Source: an uncultured Myxococcales bacterium (lineage in GTDB: Bacteria > Myxococcota_A > UBA9042 > DTJE01). Taken from it: a stretch of DNA of 64,000 nt. Both the position numbers and the translations under genes were made by a program. Location: positions 1 through 64,000 of the forward strand of contig CAIZWN010000076.1 in assembly GCA_903936705.1 (NCBI GenBank), given 5' to 3'. The notes beneath the pieces were generated by a model. The model made no database searches. It saw nothing but the letters and a program-made list of their open reading frames with translations, and had not been told where the DNA came from. This document shows, one piece after another, positions 52,730 to 61,749 of this stretch (within the stretch, counting starts at the first letter, position 1; every line of letters starts with the position of its first letter).

Positions 52730-54835
52730 TTACATGTCCACCCCGGCCGACAGCACTGCGTTGAACCCAGGCATCCACACGCCGGACCCGTGGTGCTTGT
52801 AGGTGGCGTTGGTCAGGTTCTCCAGAGCCAGTCCAAGGTGGACACGCTGCGCCACGGTGACGCCTGCCCTCAGGTTCAGCGTTGTCCAGGAGGGCGAGCC
52901 GCCCGCTGGGATGCGGCTGTCCTTCAGGTCCAGCGGCGACAGGCGATCCTGCCGCGCCGCGGCCCGGACATACGCCTCCACGAAGCCGCCGACCGTCCCC
53001 GGCCAGGGCACGTCCCAGCGTACCCGGGCGGTCCCGAACAGCGGCGGGATGCGGCTCATGGGCACCCCGGGCTTGTCCTTCACTTCCTGCTGGCCCCGGG
53101 TGTACGACAGGTTGCCGCCAGCCGACAGGCCCCATCCTATGTCTACTGCCCCATCGACCTCCACGCCCCACAGGAAGGCCTTGCCGACGTTGACCTTCAC
53201 CAGCACGTCCTTGCCCTCGACTGTCGGCTGGCCCTCCCATGTCCCTGGGACGCGATCGATGAGGTCTGTCAGGAAGGTCGTCCAGCACGAAGCTGCAAAG
53301 CGCAGGCGCCACACCTGGATTCGCCCGAGGATCTCCACCGTGTCGGACCGCTCGGCGCTGAGGTCGGGGTTAGGCACGTTCCAGTACCTGCCGCTGTCGC
53401 CAAACATCACGGCTTCCTGCAGGTTCGGCGCCCGGAAGCCCTCGGACCACGTTACCGCCACTGTTGCCCGGTCGCGCCACAGCCATTGGATACCTGCCTG
53501 CCCCACGTGGCCCAGGGCTTCCCAGTCCGCGGGCGGCACAATCCCGATCGCCGGTGCGGTACCCCCCATGCCGTGCAGCCGGTAGCCCCCAGACAAGCGC
53601 AGCACGTGGCCGCTCGGCGTGGAAATAGCGTCGCCCTCCACTCGGGCATAAGCGCCGTACGTGTGGAAGGTCGAACCGTCGGGGTACAGGGCGCCTCCCG
53701 TGGCCTGGTAGGCCCCGCTTTCCACAACCTTCGCACGGGCTGCGTCCACCCAGTCGTGGTAGTACATCCCGCCGTACTGCAGGCGCAGGCGGTCGTCCAC
53801 CAGCCTCGTCGTCAACCGGAGGTCGGTGCCCAGGGTGCGGTCGGTCACCCGGTCCCGGACGAGGCCCGTCACGGTGATCCGATCCGCCGCCAGGGCCTGG
53901 TCCCGCATGGTTTCCCGGAAGTCCTGGTAGGAAAAGGTGATTTCGGCCCGGGTTGTCGGCATCCTCAGCGTCAGGCGGGCCCAGCCCAGATGCAGGTCGT
54001 TGTCGGTGAAGCGCAGGGACCCGGTGGCCACGGTATCCGTGCGTCCGGCGTCCTCAATGCGCGAAAACATCCAGTTCGCGGCCACGGTCCCGCCGACCTT
54101 CGAGCCCAGCGAAAAACGGTGTACTACCTTCGCGAGGGCCGAGTACGTCTTGTACCCGGTGAAGGACTGGCGTCCTACGTTTCCGCCACCGTACAGATCC
54201 CCGAAGGCCTGGAAAGTGCCTCCTGCCATCGCGCCGAACCCGCCAACGCCTCCGGAAACCCGCCCGTGGACCGCGCCGCCCTCGTCAGCCGATGAGTAGC
54301 GCCCCCGCAGCGCCCCTCCCGCGCAACCGCCGGAGTCTCCCCGGCAGTCCACCGGGTCCGCGAGGTGCATGGATACGACGCCTCCCATGGCGTCGGAGCC
54401 GTAAAGGACGGATCCTGGGCCTCGAAGCACCTCGATCCGGTCCAGGGAAAAGGCATCGACCAGGTGCAGGTACTGGACCGGTCCCGGACGGAACACCGAG
54501 TTGTTAAGCCGGACTCCGTCAACCATCAGTAGGACCTGGGGCCCGACCAGGCCGCGGATGATCGGCGAACCGCCGCCACGGTTGGTGGCCTGCACGAAGA
54601 CGCCGGGTGTCTCCCAGAGTGCCTCGGGGGTGGTCCGTGGGGCACCTTCCGTCAGCGTCTTCGCATCCAGCAGGGTCACGGCTCGATCGGAACGAATTGG
54701 GTCCTCGGGGACTGACTTCGCCACGACGATGGTCTTGCCACCCGCGGCTTCTTCGTCCTCGGGGGCAGCCCCCCGGGCGGGTGACGCCGCGAAAAGGACC
54801 AGCAGCATGGCCGTCAACGTCAGAAACCGTCCCAT
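52730..54835 (-). CDS. TonB-dependent outer-membrane receptor
   Basis: 701 residues. A signal peptide (1-22, ending ARG-A) is followed by a possible TonB box (KTIVVAK, 34-40), the plug domain (~65-170: ETPGVFVQATNRGGGSPIIR, LLMVDGVRLNN, IEVLRGPGSVLYGSDAMGGV) and a 22-strand-type barrel. The NNSVFRPGPVQYL wording recalls the haem/haemoglobin and cobalamin-type receptor families. ATG 54835 has GGAGGG at 9 nt. Substrate unproven; with so many cobalamin-dependent enzymes nearby, a corrinoid is one guess, but the pathway product or a metal chelate fits equally. Confidence 0.88.
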   Translation of the reverse strand: MGRFLTLTAMLLVLFAASPARGAAPEDEEAAGGKTIVVAKSVPEDPIRSDRAVTLLDAKTLTEGAPRTTPEALWETPGVFVQATNRGGGSPIIRGLVGPQVLLMVDGVRLNNSVFRPGPVQYLHLVDAFSLDRIEVLRGPGSVLYGSDAMGGVVSMHLADPVDCRGDSGGCAGGALRGRYSSADEGGAVHGRVSGGVGGFGAMAGGTFQAFGDLYGGGNVGRQSFTGYKTYSALAKVVHRFSLGSKVGGTVAANWMFSRIEDAGRTDTVATGSLRFTDNDLHLGWARLTLRMPTTRAEITFSYQDFRETMRDQALAADRITVTGLVRDRVTDRTLGTDLRLTTRLVDDRLRLQYGGMYYHDWVDAARAKVVESGAYQATGGALYPDGSTFHTYGAYARVEGDAISTPSGHVLRLSGGYRLHGMGGTAPAIGIVPPADWEALGHVGQAGIQWLWRDRATVAVTWSEGFRAPNLQEAVMFGDSGRYWNVPNPDLSAERSDTVEILGRIQVWRLRFAASCWTTFLTDLIDRVPGTWEGQPTVEGKDVLVKVNVGKAFLWGVEVDGAVDIGWGLSAGGNLSYTRGQQEVKDKPGVPMSRIPPLFGTARVRWDVPWPGTVGGFVEAYVRAAARQDRLSPLDLKDSRIPAGGSPSWTTLNLRAGVTVAQRVHLGLALENLTNATYKHHGSGVWMPGFNAVLSAGVDM

Positions 54836-55253
54836 GGGTACGCGCCCTCCGTCCGGCGGGAGTCTAGAACGACAGCCAGCTGGCGTCACCCACAAAGAAG
54901 ATGACTGGTCCCAAGTGTTGCCAGCGCTCGCGCTCGAAGACCAGTTGCCCTGCGAAGAGCGTGACGTCCTGGTAAGCGTGGGCCAGTTCCTCGTGCCTGC
55001 GCCAGGTCCCGGGGTGCGTTCGTAATTCGTTGCCGATGTGCTGTCAGGCAGGGTGAGTGAACGGATCAGACACTTGAATGAAGCGGTCGTCGCGCACAAG
55101 GACAACCGGGTTCGCCTTTTGGGGAGGACGAACTCTCGGTATAGATCCGCTTCCTCTCGATACCTGCAAGTTTAGCTGCTGTACTCCTGGGGCGGCCGCG
55201 TTAGACTTTTGTGCCTGCGACTTGCGGGCCCCGTCGAAATGGAGTCCCGCGCC

Positions 55254-57068
55254 ATGATCATTCGCACGTTTCTCAAGGCAGGCTTGCTGTTGGCAGGCCT
55301 GGTGCTGTCGGTGGCCTGTTCCGAGGGTCCGGCGGCTCCCGATGTTCCTGATCCGGATGCCCCCGATGTCACGGATCTCGCGATGCCTGCCGACCTGCCG
55401 GACGAAGCGTTAGTGGAAGTGGTTGTGCCGGCGGATGCGGTCGATGCCGTGGACGCGGTCGAGTTGGTGGACGGGCCTGATGCCGTGCAGCCGGCGCCAG
55501 TGGTAGTGACGCCTTTTTTCCCGCCGGTCGTTGCCGTCGGGGCCGATATCGATTTGGCGTTCCAGGCGACAGGCGGCATTCCTCCGTATTCGAACTGGCG
55601 GGTCGTGAAGGGCGACCTTCCGGCGGGAACGTCGATCGACCCGGCGAGCGGCGCCTGGATCGGTAGTCCGGAAGCCGAGGGCCTATACTATTTCGTAATT
55701 GAGGTAACCGACTTTCTGGGCGCGACCGGGGCCGAACTGTTCGGGATCCGGATTGGGCAGGCAGGGACCGACGGCGCTTTGTATTCGAGGGCGCTGGGAT
55801 ACCAGGCCGTCTACCAGGCACGGCACGACTGGAATGGGTTCAGCTTCAATGCGATGACCCCGGATGATCCGCAGGGCAACATTGGCTTGAGCACCCTTGG
55901 CGATGCAGCCTTCCAGTCGGGCCAGTGCACGATGGCGATGGCCTACCGGGACGCGGTTCTGCGAACCCCCGAATCCGGCGCGTACCTGAAAAAGCAGGTC
56001 GATGGCTGGCTGTTCTTCCAGAAATTGACGGGCGTTCCCGGCCTGATCGGCCGCAGCTATGGCCGCGCTGATGATCCCTGGGAAGCCGGCCATCACGGCG
56101 AGGGATTCTGGCCGGACAACCCGGCAGCGCGCAACTATCGCGGTGAGGGCGAGTTCGCGGACTGGATTTGGGTGGGAGACGTCAGCCGGGACCAGGCGAC
56201 GGGCGCCGTGCTGGGAGTGGCGGCCGCATACGATCTGGCATCCGACCCGGCAACGAAGGCGGTTGCGGCCGAGTTCCTGACGGCGCTCATGGACCATGTC
56301 TGGGACAACAATCTGGATTTCATGGACAAGAATGGCCAGTTGACCCAGTACGGCAACGTCGACGGGGAAAAACTGGAAGGCTGGCCTGTCCCCAGCGGCC
56401 TCAACGCAGCTTGTGCCCTGGCCTGGTTCAAGATCGCCGCGCACGTGGCCGAAAGCGAAGGCCTCGCCAACGCGAACCGCTTCGACCAGCGCTACAAGGA
56501 ACTCCTGGGCCGGAACTACCTGTCAATCATGCGCGATTACATGTGGGTATATTCCGACTACGAAACAAAGACCTTCAATGTTTACATGGCGTTCGAAAAC
56601 ATGTTCCACTTGGCGCGACTGGAAACCGACCCGCTGGTTTCGGCCGAAATCAACCAGATCTTCCGGGACACGCTGTGGCTGAACCTGGACGACAACACCC
56701 CGAACCGCCGGGGCGTCAAGGAGGCCAATCCGGTGAAGACTGCGTGGTACCTGTCCTCGACGGGCGACCGCGACCCGGTGGCGTTGTGGCAGGCCTTGTG
56801 GCAGGTGGCCGTGTTTTCCGAAGCCCCTCTGCGCGATCGGGTCGTCAAGAATAGCGGCGATCCGACGATAGTCGTCAACCCGGATATGCCGACAGAGGCC
56901 CTGTACCCGCTGCCGTCCAACCGCCTTCCACCGGACATGGTCATATGGCATCGCAGCACTTTCGTGCTGGACGGTGGCGTCGATTCAGGAGAGGAACGGA
57001 CGGGCTGCGACTATCTGCTGCCCTACTGGATGGGTCGGTACTACGGCTGGATCGACGGCGCCTGGTAG
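55254..57068 (+). CDS. Lipoprotein with Ig-like and glycosidase-like toroid domains
   Basis: 604 residues. The lipobox LSVAC places the lipidated Cys at 22. It is followed by a Pro/Asp/Val/Ala-rich linker (~28-80, with repeated DAVDAV), an Ig-like domain (~85-150; GGIPPYSNWRV, LPAGTSIDPASGAW, typical of cadherin-like 'putative Ig' modules), and a large helical domain (~165-604) rich in Trp and acidic residues that resembles alpha/alpha-barrel glycosidases. ATG 55254 is preferred; ATG 55239 is possible. Probably outer-membrane-attached and acting on a polysaccharide. Divergent from the TonB receptor. Confidence 0.72.
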   Translation: MIIRTFLKAGLLLAGLVLSVACSEGPAAPDVPDPDAPDVTDLAMPADLPDEALVEVVVPADAVDAVDAVELVDGPDAVQPAPVVVTPFFPPVVAVGADIDLAFQATGGIPPYSNWRVVKGDLPAGTSIDPASGAWIGSPEAEGLYYFVIEVTDFLGATGAELFGIRIGQAGTDGALYSRALGYQAVYQARHDWNGFSFNAMTPDDPQGNIGLSTLGDAAFQSGQCTMAMAYRDAVLRTPESGAYLKKQVDGWLFFQKLTGVPGLIGRSYGRADDPWEAGHHGEGFWPDNPAARNYRGEGEFADWIWVGDVSRDQATGAVLGVAAAYDLASDPATKAVAAEFLTALMDHVWDNNLDFMDKNGQLTQYGNVDGEKLEGWPVPSGLNAACALAWFKIAAHVAESEGLANANRFDQRYKELLGRNYLSIMRDYMWVYSDYETKTFNVYMAFENMFHLARLETDPLVSAEINQIFRDTLWLNLDDNTPNRRGVKEANPVKTAWYLSSTGDRDPVALWQALWQVAVFSEAPLRDRVVKNSGDPTIVVNPDMPTEALYPLPSNRLPPDMVIWHRSTFVLDGGVDSGEERTGCDYLLPYWMGRYYGWIDGAW

Positions 57069-57121
57069 CGATTTGCGGCGGGCGGGTTCACACCATTTGC
57101 CTGCCTGCCTTCCGCACGCTT

Positions 57122-58357
57122 CTAGAAGAACAACTGCACCTGTGAGGTGAACGCCTTGATCCAGGGTGCGCTGGCGAGGTTTCCGCGCTTTTCGCCCCCG
57201 AACTCGGTCTTGATGTTCACGGCCGCCTTCCGGATCCAGAAGTTCAGCCCGCCCTTGATCACCAGGAGATCCTGTGCCGCTTGCCGGCTGTCGAACCAGT
57301 CCATGGTCAGCACGGGCTCGAAAAAGGTGTACCGGTAGCCCAGTTCGGCCAGGATCCCGATGCCTGAGTTCCGCGAGTGCACAGTGGACGGGTTGCCTGC
57401 GGTGTCGTAAGCCACCTCGTTTCCATGGTCGTACCAGAACACGGCGCTCATGAACACGAATTCGTGCTGCTTTTCCGGGCCGAACGGGACGTCCAGGAAG
57501 ACGTCGGCTGTAGCACCGATGGAATGGGTCAGGGTACCGGGGGTCTTCACCGTCCGATCCGCGTTCAGCACGGTCGGTGTCTTGAGGGCGCACGAGGGCT
57601 GGAAGTCGAAGCCCGCCCCGATGGACAACGTCGGTCCGCTGCCGAACGTGATGCCCTTTGCGAAGAACTCCGTTTCAGTCCCCAGGATGTTGTACCGCAC
57701 GTGGCCCGCAAACCGAGGCAAGTCTGCGGGGTTGGACAGCAGGGCCGTCTGGCCGGCTGCATCCTTCGTCACCGCGCCGGTCGAATCGCGTTGCAGCGAC
57801 TGTCCCTGGGCTCCGTTGAACACGCCTACGCGATACTGCAGCCGGCGGTCGAAGATGTAACCGCGCAACTGGACGCCCACGTCCCTGAGGTTCTTGTGCG
57901 ACCCTTCGACAAAGCGCAGCAGACCAAAGTGGAAGTCCAGACCGTTCAAACCCGGGGCGCTCTGGACGCCGTGACGGGCGAACGGCATCAGCATCATCCC
58001 TACGTCCACCATGAATTGGTCCGCGACTTTGAAGGTCATGAACGCGTCGGATACGATCAGCGCCACGTCCCAGTTCCCACCCTTTCCCAAGTTCGGCTGT
58101 TCGGTGTCGACGAAGAACGAAATGCCCTTCCATACGTCGCCCCACAGCAGAAGGCGAACCCGGCGCAGGTAGAAGTCCTTGCTCCAGGCCGTCTTGTCCG
58201 GTGCGCCGGCCTGCTGGAATTGCGCCTGGAACTGGATCAGTGCTGCCACGTTCAGGTTCGTGTTCTCGCCCAGGTCGAACCGCCAGGCATGGGCCGGCAT
58301 CGACGCCAGCAGCCCGGCGACCAGGACCGCCCCGCCCAGCCACCGTCTTCCCGTCAT
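57122..58357 (-). CDS. Outer-membrane porin (OprO/OprP-like)
   Basis: 411 residues with a 24-residue signal peptide (ending MPAHA), alternating amphipathic beta-strands and a C-terminal Phe (SQVQLFF), as needed for BAM insertion. AWSKDFYLRRVRLLLWGD and the ISFFVDTEQPNLGK region resemble phosphate-selective porin-type barrels. AGGAGG 7 nt before ATG 58357. It follows the cupin gene by 49 bp on the same strand. Anion or sugar-phosphate permeation is a guess. Confidence 0.8.
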   Translation of the reverse strand: MTGRRWLGGAVLVAGLLASMPAHAWRFDLGENTNLNVAALIQFQAQFQQAGAPDKTAWSKDFYLRRVRLLLWGDVWKGISFFVDTEQPNLGKGGNWDVALIVSDAFMTFKVADQFMVDVGMMLMPFARHGVQSAPGLNGLDFHFGLLRFVEGSHKNLRDVGVQLRGYIFDRRLQYRVGVFNGAQGQSLQRDSTGAVTKDAAGQTALLSNPADLPRFAGHVRYNILGTETEFFAKGITFGSGPTLSIGAGFDFQPSCALKTPTVLNADRTVKTPGTLTHSIGATADVFLDVPFGPEKQHEFVFMSAVFWYDHGNEVAYDTAGNPSTVHSRNSGIGILAELGYRYTFFEPVLTMDWFDSRQAAQDLLVIKGGLNFWIRKAAVNIKTEFGGEKRGNLASAPWIKAFTSQVQLFF

Positions 58358-58406
58358 TCCTGTTCCTCCTGCGAATTCGGTCTGTCCCGATGTCGTCCGA
58401 TTCGCC

Positions 58407-58853
58407 TCAACGCAATACCGGTGCCGACGGTAGCTCCTTGACAACGTTCGGCACCCCGACGGCTCCGGTATAGAAAACGACAAGAGAGACTTTGCTGTGT
58501 CCGGAATTGAAGCCGTTATGCATGGTGTTCATCACTTCGAAAACTGCATCTCCCTTCTTGAAGCTGTATTTGCTGCCGTCTTTCATCTCGACAGTCAGCT
58601 CTCCGTCGAGGACATAGGCATAGACCGGGACCGGGTGTTTGTGCCAACCCGTCTCTCCACCGGGAGGAACTGTGACAATGAGGGCGGTAACTTCGGGCTT
58701 TTCGGTCAGCAGATAGGCCAATGGTTGCCCATTGCTTGCCGTTGATGAGGTGACGAGCTTCTTGACCTCAACGTTCTGGTACTCGTCAGCCTTTGCAGCG
58801 CCGTCAAGCACCAGCAGCAGAATTCCACAAATCAGGCTCCATCCGATTCTCAT
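58407..58853 (-). CDS. Secreted single-domain cupin
   Basis: 148 residues: signal peptide 1-22 (ending AAKA), then a cupin barrel. Motif 1 is GWHKHPVPVYAYVLDGE with His71, His73 and a later Glu as metal ligands; His112 in motif 2 (MNTMHNGFNSG). GAGG is 5 nt before ATG 58853. Such periplasmic cupins bind metal and may stabilise or isomerise small ligands. Probably co-transcribed with the porin. Confidence 0.82.
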   Translation of the reverse strand: MRIGWSLICGILLLVLDGAAKADEYQNVEVKKLVTSSTASNGQPLAYLLTEKPEVTALIVTVPPGGETGWHKHPVPVYAYVLDGELTVEMKDGSKYSFKKGDAVFEVMNTMHNGFNSGHSKVSLVVFYTGAVGVPNVVKELPSAPVLR

Positions 58854-59130
58854 CAGCTCCTCTCCTCAATATTTTCTGTGAACCAACGAATCCATGAATG
58901 AAACCAATCTCCGCGTATCTGTACTACCCGAAAACTCCGTAAGCAACCGCCATTTTCCGGTTCGTGACGACGACCGCTGGAAAGGCGCGGTTGAAAATGC
59001 TTGATGGTCAGGTGCGGTTGATGAGCGGATATTCAGTCCTGCGTCCCCCGGGTAGACCACTTCTTGACCATGCTCTGCCGGTTTGCTTATTCTACCAAGC
59101 GGTTCCAGATTTTCTCCTTGATCGAAAGGA

Positions 59131-61749
59131 ATGCGGCTGGACGGAATCAACCCGTTGGCGCCCGTGACAGCCGGTCACGCGGTCCTGGATCGCCAATCAA
59201 CCAGTGGCGGGGCGATCCCGTTTCGGGGACCGAAGGCAGGTTCCGGACCTCAGTTATCCGCCAAAAACCTGCAATCATTGCTTGTCGAGAAGGCGTGGTT
59301 GATACCGCTGGTCTTCGCGCTGGTAGTTGCTCCATGGTCCGCGTATGCCCAGCCTGCATCTGCTGATCAATCATTCCCGCCTTCCTGCACCCAGGAGGTC
59401 CGTTCTCTGCTCGACCGATTTGAGCAGGCAGGCGAGACGCCTTGGGGTTCCTGGACGAATGAATCCATGTCGGTAGGACCCGGCCGCAAGATCTCGATCA
59501 TCTTCCAAAACCGGGAGAGCCTCGCCCGTGTGCGAATCAGTATCGTCGAGGCGGCCGGCACGCCGGGAGTGGAGAGCCCCGGGTTTCGATTGGTCGGGGA
59601 GGGTCCGCCGCAGGCAATGGATGATGTTCCGGAACCACGCGTCATATCAGATGCACTTCTCCAATCGATGGCGCTCCGCAAGGTTTTTTTCAAGGCATGT
59701 GTCGGAGGCATCCTCGACGGCGATAGGACCTCTGATTACGTGACCTACCCAGTGACGACCGGGAGTTGGCTTTCCGGGACGGCTGACAACATCCAGCAGG
59801 TGTTCGACGGCATCTATTCGGCCGCGAAGAATTTTGTGGACGCTGCAGGAAGCGCGATCGTCGTAGTCGGGACAGGCACTTATCGGTTCATCCGATATTC
59901 AGGTCCAGTGCAGGCCGTCTGCCAGTTTCTCGAGAGCGCCGTTTTTTTTCTCGAGGCGTTGGTTGAAGGTCGTATTGCCGATGCCGTGAACATCATGGAA
60001 GGCGTGGACGCGCAAGCCGTCGCCTTCATCATGTTTCTGGTCGGTTTTTTGTTGACCCGACGTTGGATGCCTGCATTGAGACGCGATGATGTCCGCCCAA
60101 TCTGGGTGTTCGGTCTGCTGACGCTGTCCGGAGCCATGAGGTTGCACGCGAGCCAGGTGTTGCCCCCGCATCATCTCGAGTTCAATAACTTTGAATTGTT
60201 CCAGGTGTTCAATCCGCCGGTATTTCCGGCGCTGCTGACGGCTTGGTCGTGGCTTGGAGTGCCTTTTGGACTTGGCATGGACCAGGGTTGGCTGCGTTTC
60301 CCGAACCTCCTTGCTGGCCTCTGGCTCAATATCTGTCTTATCCGGATAGGCCGTTTGTTCAATTCGTCGTGGGCCGGATTCTGGGTCGCCGTACTTGTGT
60401 CCTTTCTGCCAGCCTTCGTGACAATAGGTGCCGTTCATGAACACTATTTTGCCGAGGTCGTGGCAACCACCTGGTTTGTCGAGAGGGTTCTCCACTTTCT
60501 GGCGCGGCGTGCTCCCATCTATCCATCCCTGGTGGTTGCCGCATTCCTGGCCGTGGGGGTCGGTAACCTCCCCGCACTTGTCGTTGCCCTGGGTTTCCTG
60601 GTCGTGCTGGTCGTATCGTTCGTGCGTGGCCGGCGCCTGCAATCTCTTGTGGCCGCGTTTCTTTTCCTCCTGATGTACGCGCCCATTCTCAAGCTGTCGA
60701 TGGCCCAGGTGTTTGCTCTCGCAAGCGCGTCTCGCGTGCAAGCCCTGACGAAGACGGCAAACGTCATGACAGAGCGCTTGTTCGGCCACGAGATGCTGGG
60801 AATGCCGATCGGGGCTTTTCTGACATCGGAGCATGTGTTCGGCCGCATGTTTCCCACCAGCAGCCCTGCCTGGCTGGGCATGTGGGGATTGCTGGCATTG
60901 AACCTGGTGGACATGCCGCTTTCCTGGTTCCTGATGGCGGCCGTTGCCTTGGTCCTCTCGGCGAGTTCGGTGATCTGGCTTGATCTCGTTAATACGGTAT
61001 CCATCTGGCCGCTGATCCTGCTTATTCCTTTTCTGGGGGCGGAGCGGTTCCGTTGGCGCCTTCGCAATGGTAATTTCTCGGCAGCAATCCAGTTGTTGCT
61101 GGTATCCATTCTCCTGGTTCACGGCTACTACGCACGTTCCAGTTTGTGGGATCCGGTAAAGCTTGGTTCGGCTCAAATCCTGAAGGTCGTGGACGCCCGC
61201 CCAATTATCGATACCATCGAAGCGGCCTCACCGCATGAGGGACTCGTGGTTCTAGGCGTTGTCGAATATTCGTTTATGCAGCCGTTCTGTCGTGGGGCCC
61301 GAACCATGTACGAGTTTGAACACTGTCGTTCTGAAAGCTATCCGACTATTGGTTCTACTGGACTCGATATCCGAAAACCCCGAGAGCGTCCTATTGTCTT
61401 CCTGCCACTAAGCTTCAGGAACGACAAACAGGTTTCGAAAGCCTTGGACGCCGGACTCTGCGAAGCCCCATGGGTTGGCGGACCATTCTTCCTGGTGGTA
61501 GGTCGTAGCGGGACGGACGTTAAAGTAGCGTCCTTGCTGCCCCTTCACGAGTGTCGAGTCGTGCAGACCGAGCCTGACATGTCGTTGTTCGAGTGTCGGG
61601 TGTTGGATGGAGCTTGTGAAGGACTGTCTTCAGGGCATTCGGTAGATGCCGATGGTCATCGGATCCATGAAGTAGACTTCCGTCTGGAATCGCACGGCCG
61701 GGATCCGTTCAGTGAAGACCGGCGAACCTCCGTATCGAGCCATGGCTGA
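59131..61749 (+). CDS. Large GT-C-like membrane protein with N-terminal periplasmic domain
   Basis: Up to 872 residues. A Sec-type signal (near residues 52-74, ending AYAQ) is followed by a ~200-residue periplasmic domain (ISIIFQNRESLARVRISIVE region), then about twelve transmembrane helices (from ~290) with GAVHEHYFAEVV after one helix, and a ~150-residue soluble tail. The true start may be well downstream of ATG 59131, since the first 50 residues look untypical. The last 40 residues are antisense to the next gene. Same layout as the 61630 protein. Function unproven; glycan transfer or polymerisation is likely. Confidence 0.7.
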   Translation: MRLDGINPLAPVTAGHAVLDRQSTSGGAIPFRGPKAGSGPQLSAKNLQSLLVEKAWLIPLVFALVVAPWSAYAQPASADQSFPPSCTQEVRSLLDRFEQAGETPWGSWTNESMSVGPGRKISIIFQNRESLARVRISIVEAAGTPGVESPGFRLVGEGPPQAMDDVPEPRVISDALLQSMALRKVFFKACVGGILDGDRTSDYVTYPVTTGSWLSGTADNIQQVFDGIYSAAKNFVDAAGSAIVVVGTGTYRFIRYSGPVQAVCQFLESAVFFLEALVEGRIADAVNIMEGVDAQAVAFIMFLVGFLLTRRWMPALRRDDVRPIWVFGLLTLSGAMRLHASQVLPPHHLEFNNFELFQVFNPPVFPALLTAWSWLGVPFGLGMDQGWLRFPNLLAGLWLNICLIRIGRLFNSSWAGFWVAVLVSFLPAFVTIGAVHEHYFAEVVATTWFVERVLHFLARRAPIYPSLVVAAFLAVGVGNLPALVVALGFLVVLVVSFVRGRRLQSLVAAFLFLLMYAPILKLSMAQVFALASASRVQALTKTANVMTERLFGHEMLGMPIGAFLTSEHVFGRMFPTSSPAWLGMWGLLALNLVDMPLSWFLMAAVALVLSASSVIWLDLVNTVSIWPLILLIPFLGAERFRWRLRNGNFSAAIQLLLVSILLVHGYYARSSLWDPVKLGSAQILKVVDARPIIDTIEAASPHEGLVVLGVVEYSFMQPFCRGARTMYEFEHCRSESYPTIGSTGLDIRKPRERPIVFLPLSFRNDKQVSKALDAGLCEAPWVGGPFFLVVGRSGTDVKVASLLPLHECRVVQTEPDMSLFECRVLDGACEGLSSGHSVDADGHRIHEVDFRLESHGRDPFSEDRRTSVSSHG

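Noticed and set aside
54836-55105. N-terminal extension of the TonB receptor
   Set aside because: It would place 90 hydrophilic residues before a normal signal peptide; ATG 54835 is the natural start.
59899-61176. 425-residue minus-strand ORF
   Set aside because: Highly polar His/Gln/Lys-rich translation antisense to transmembrane helices of the 59131 gene.
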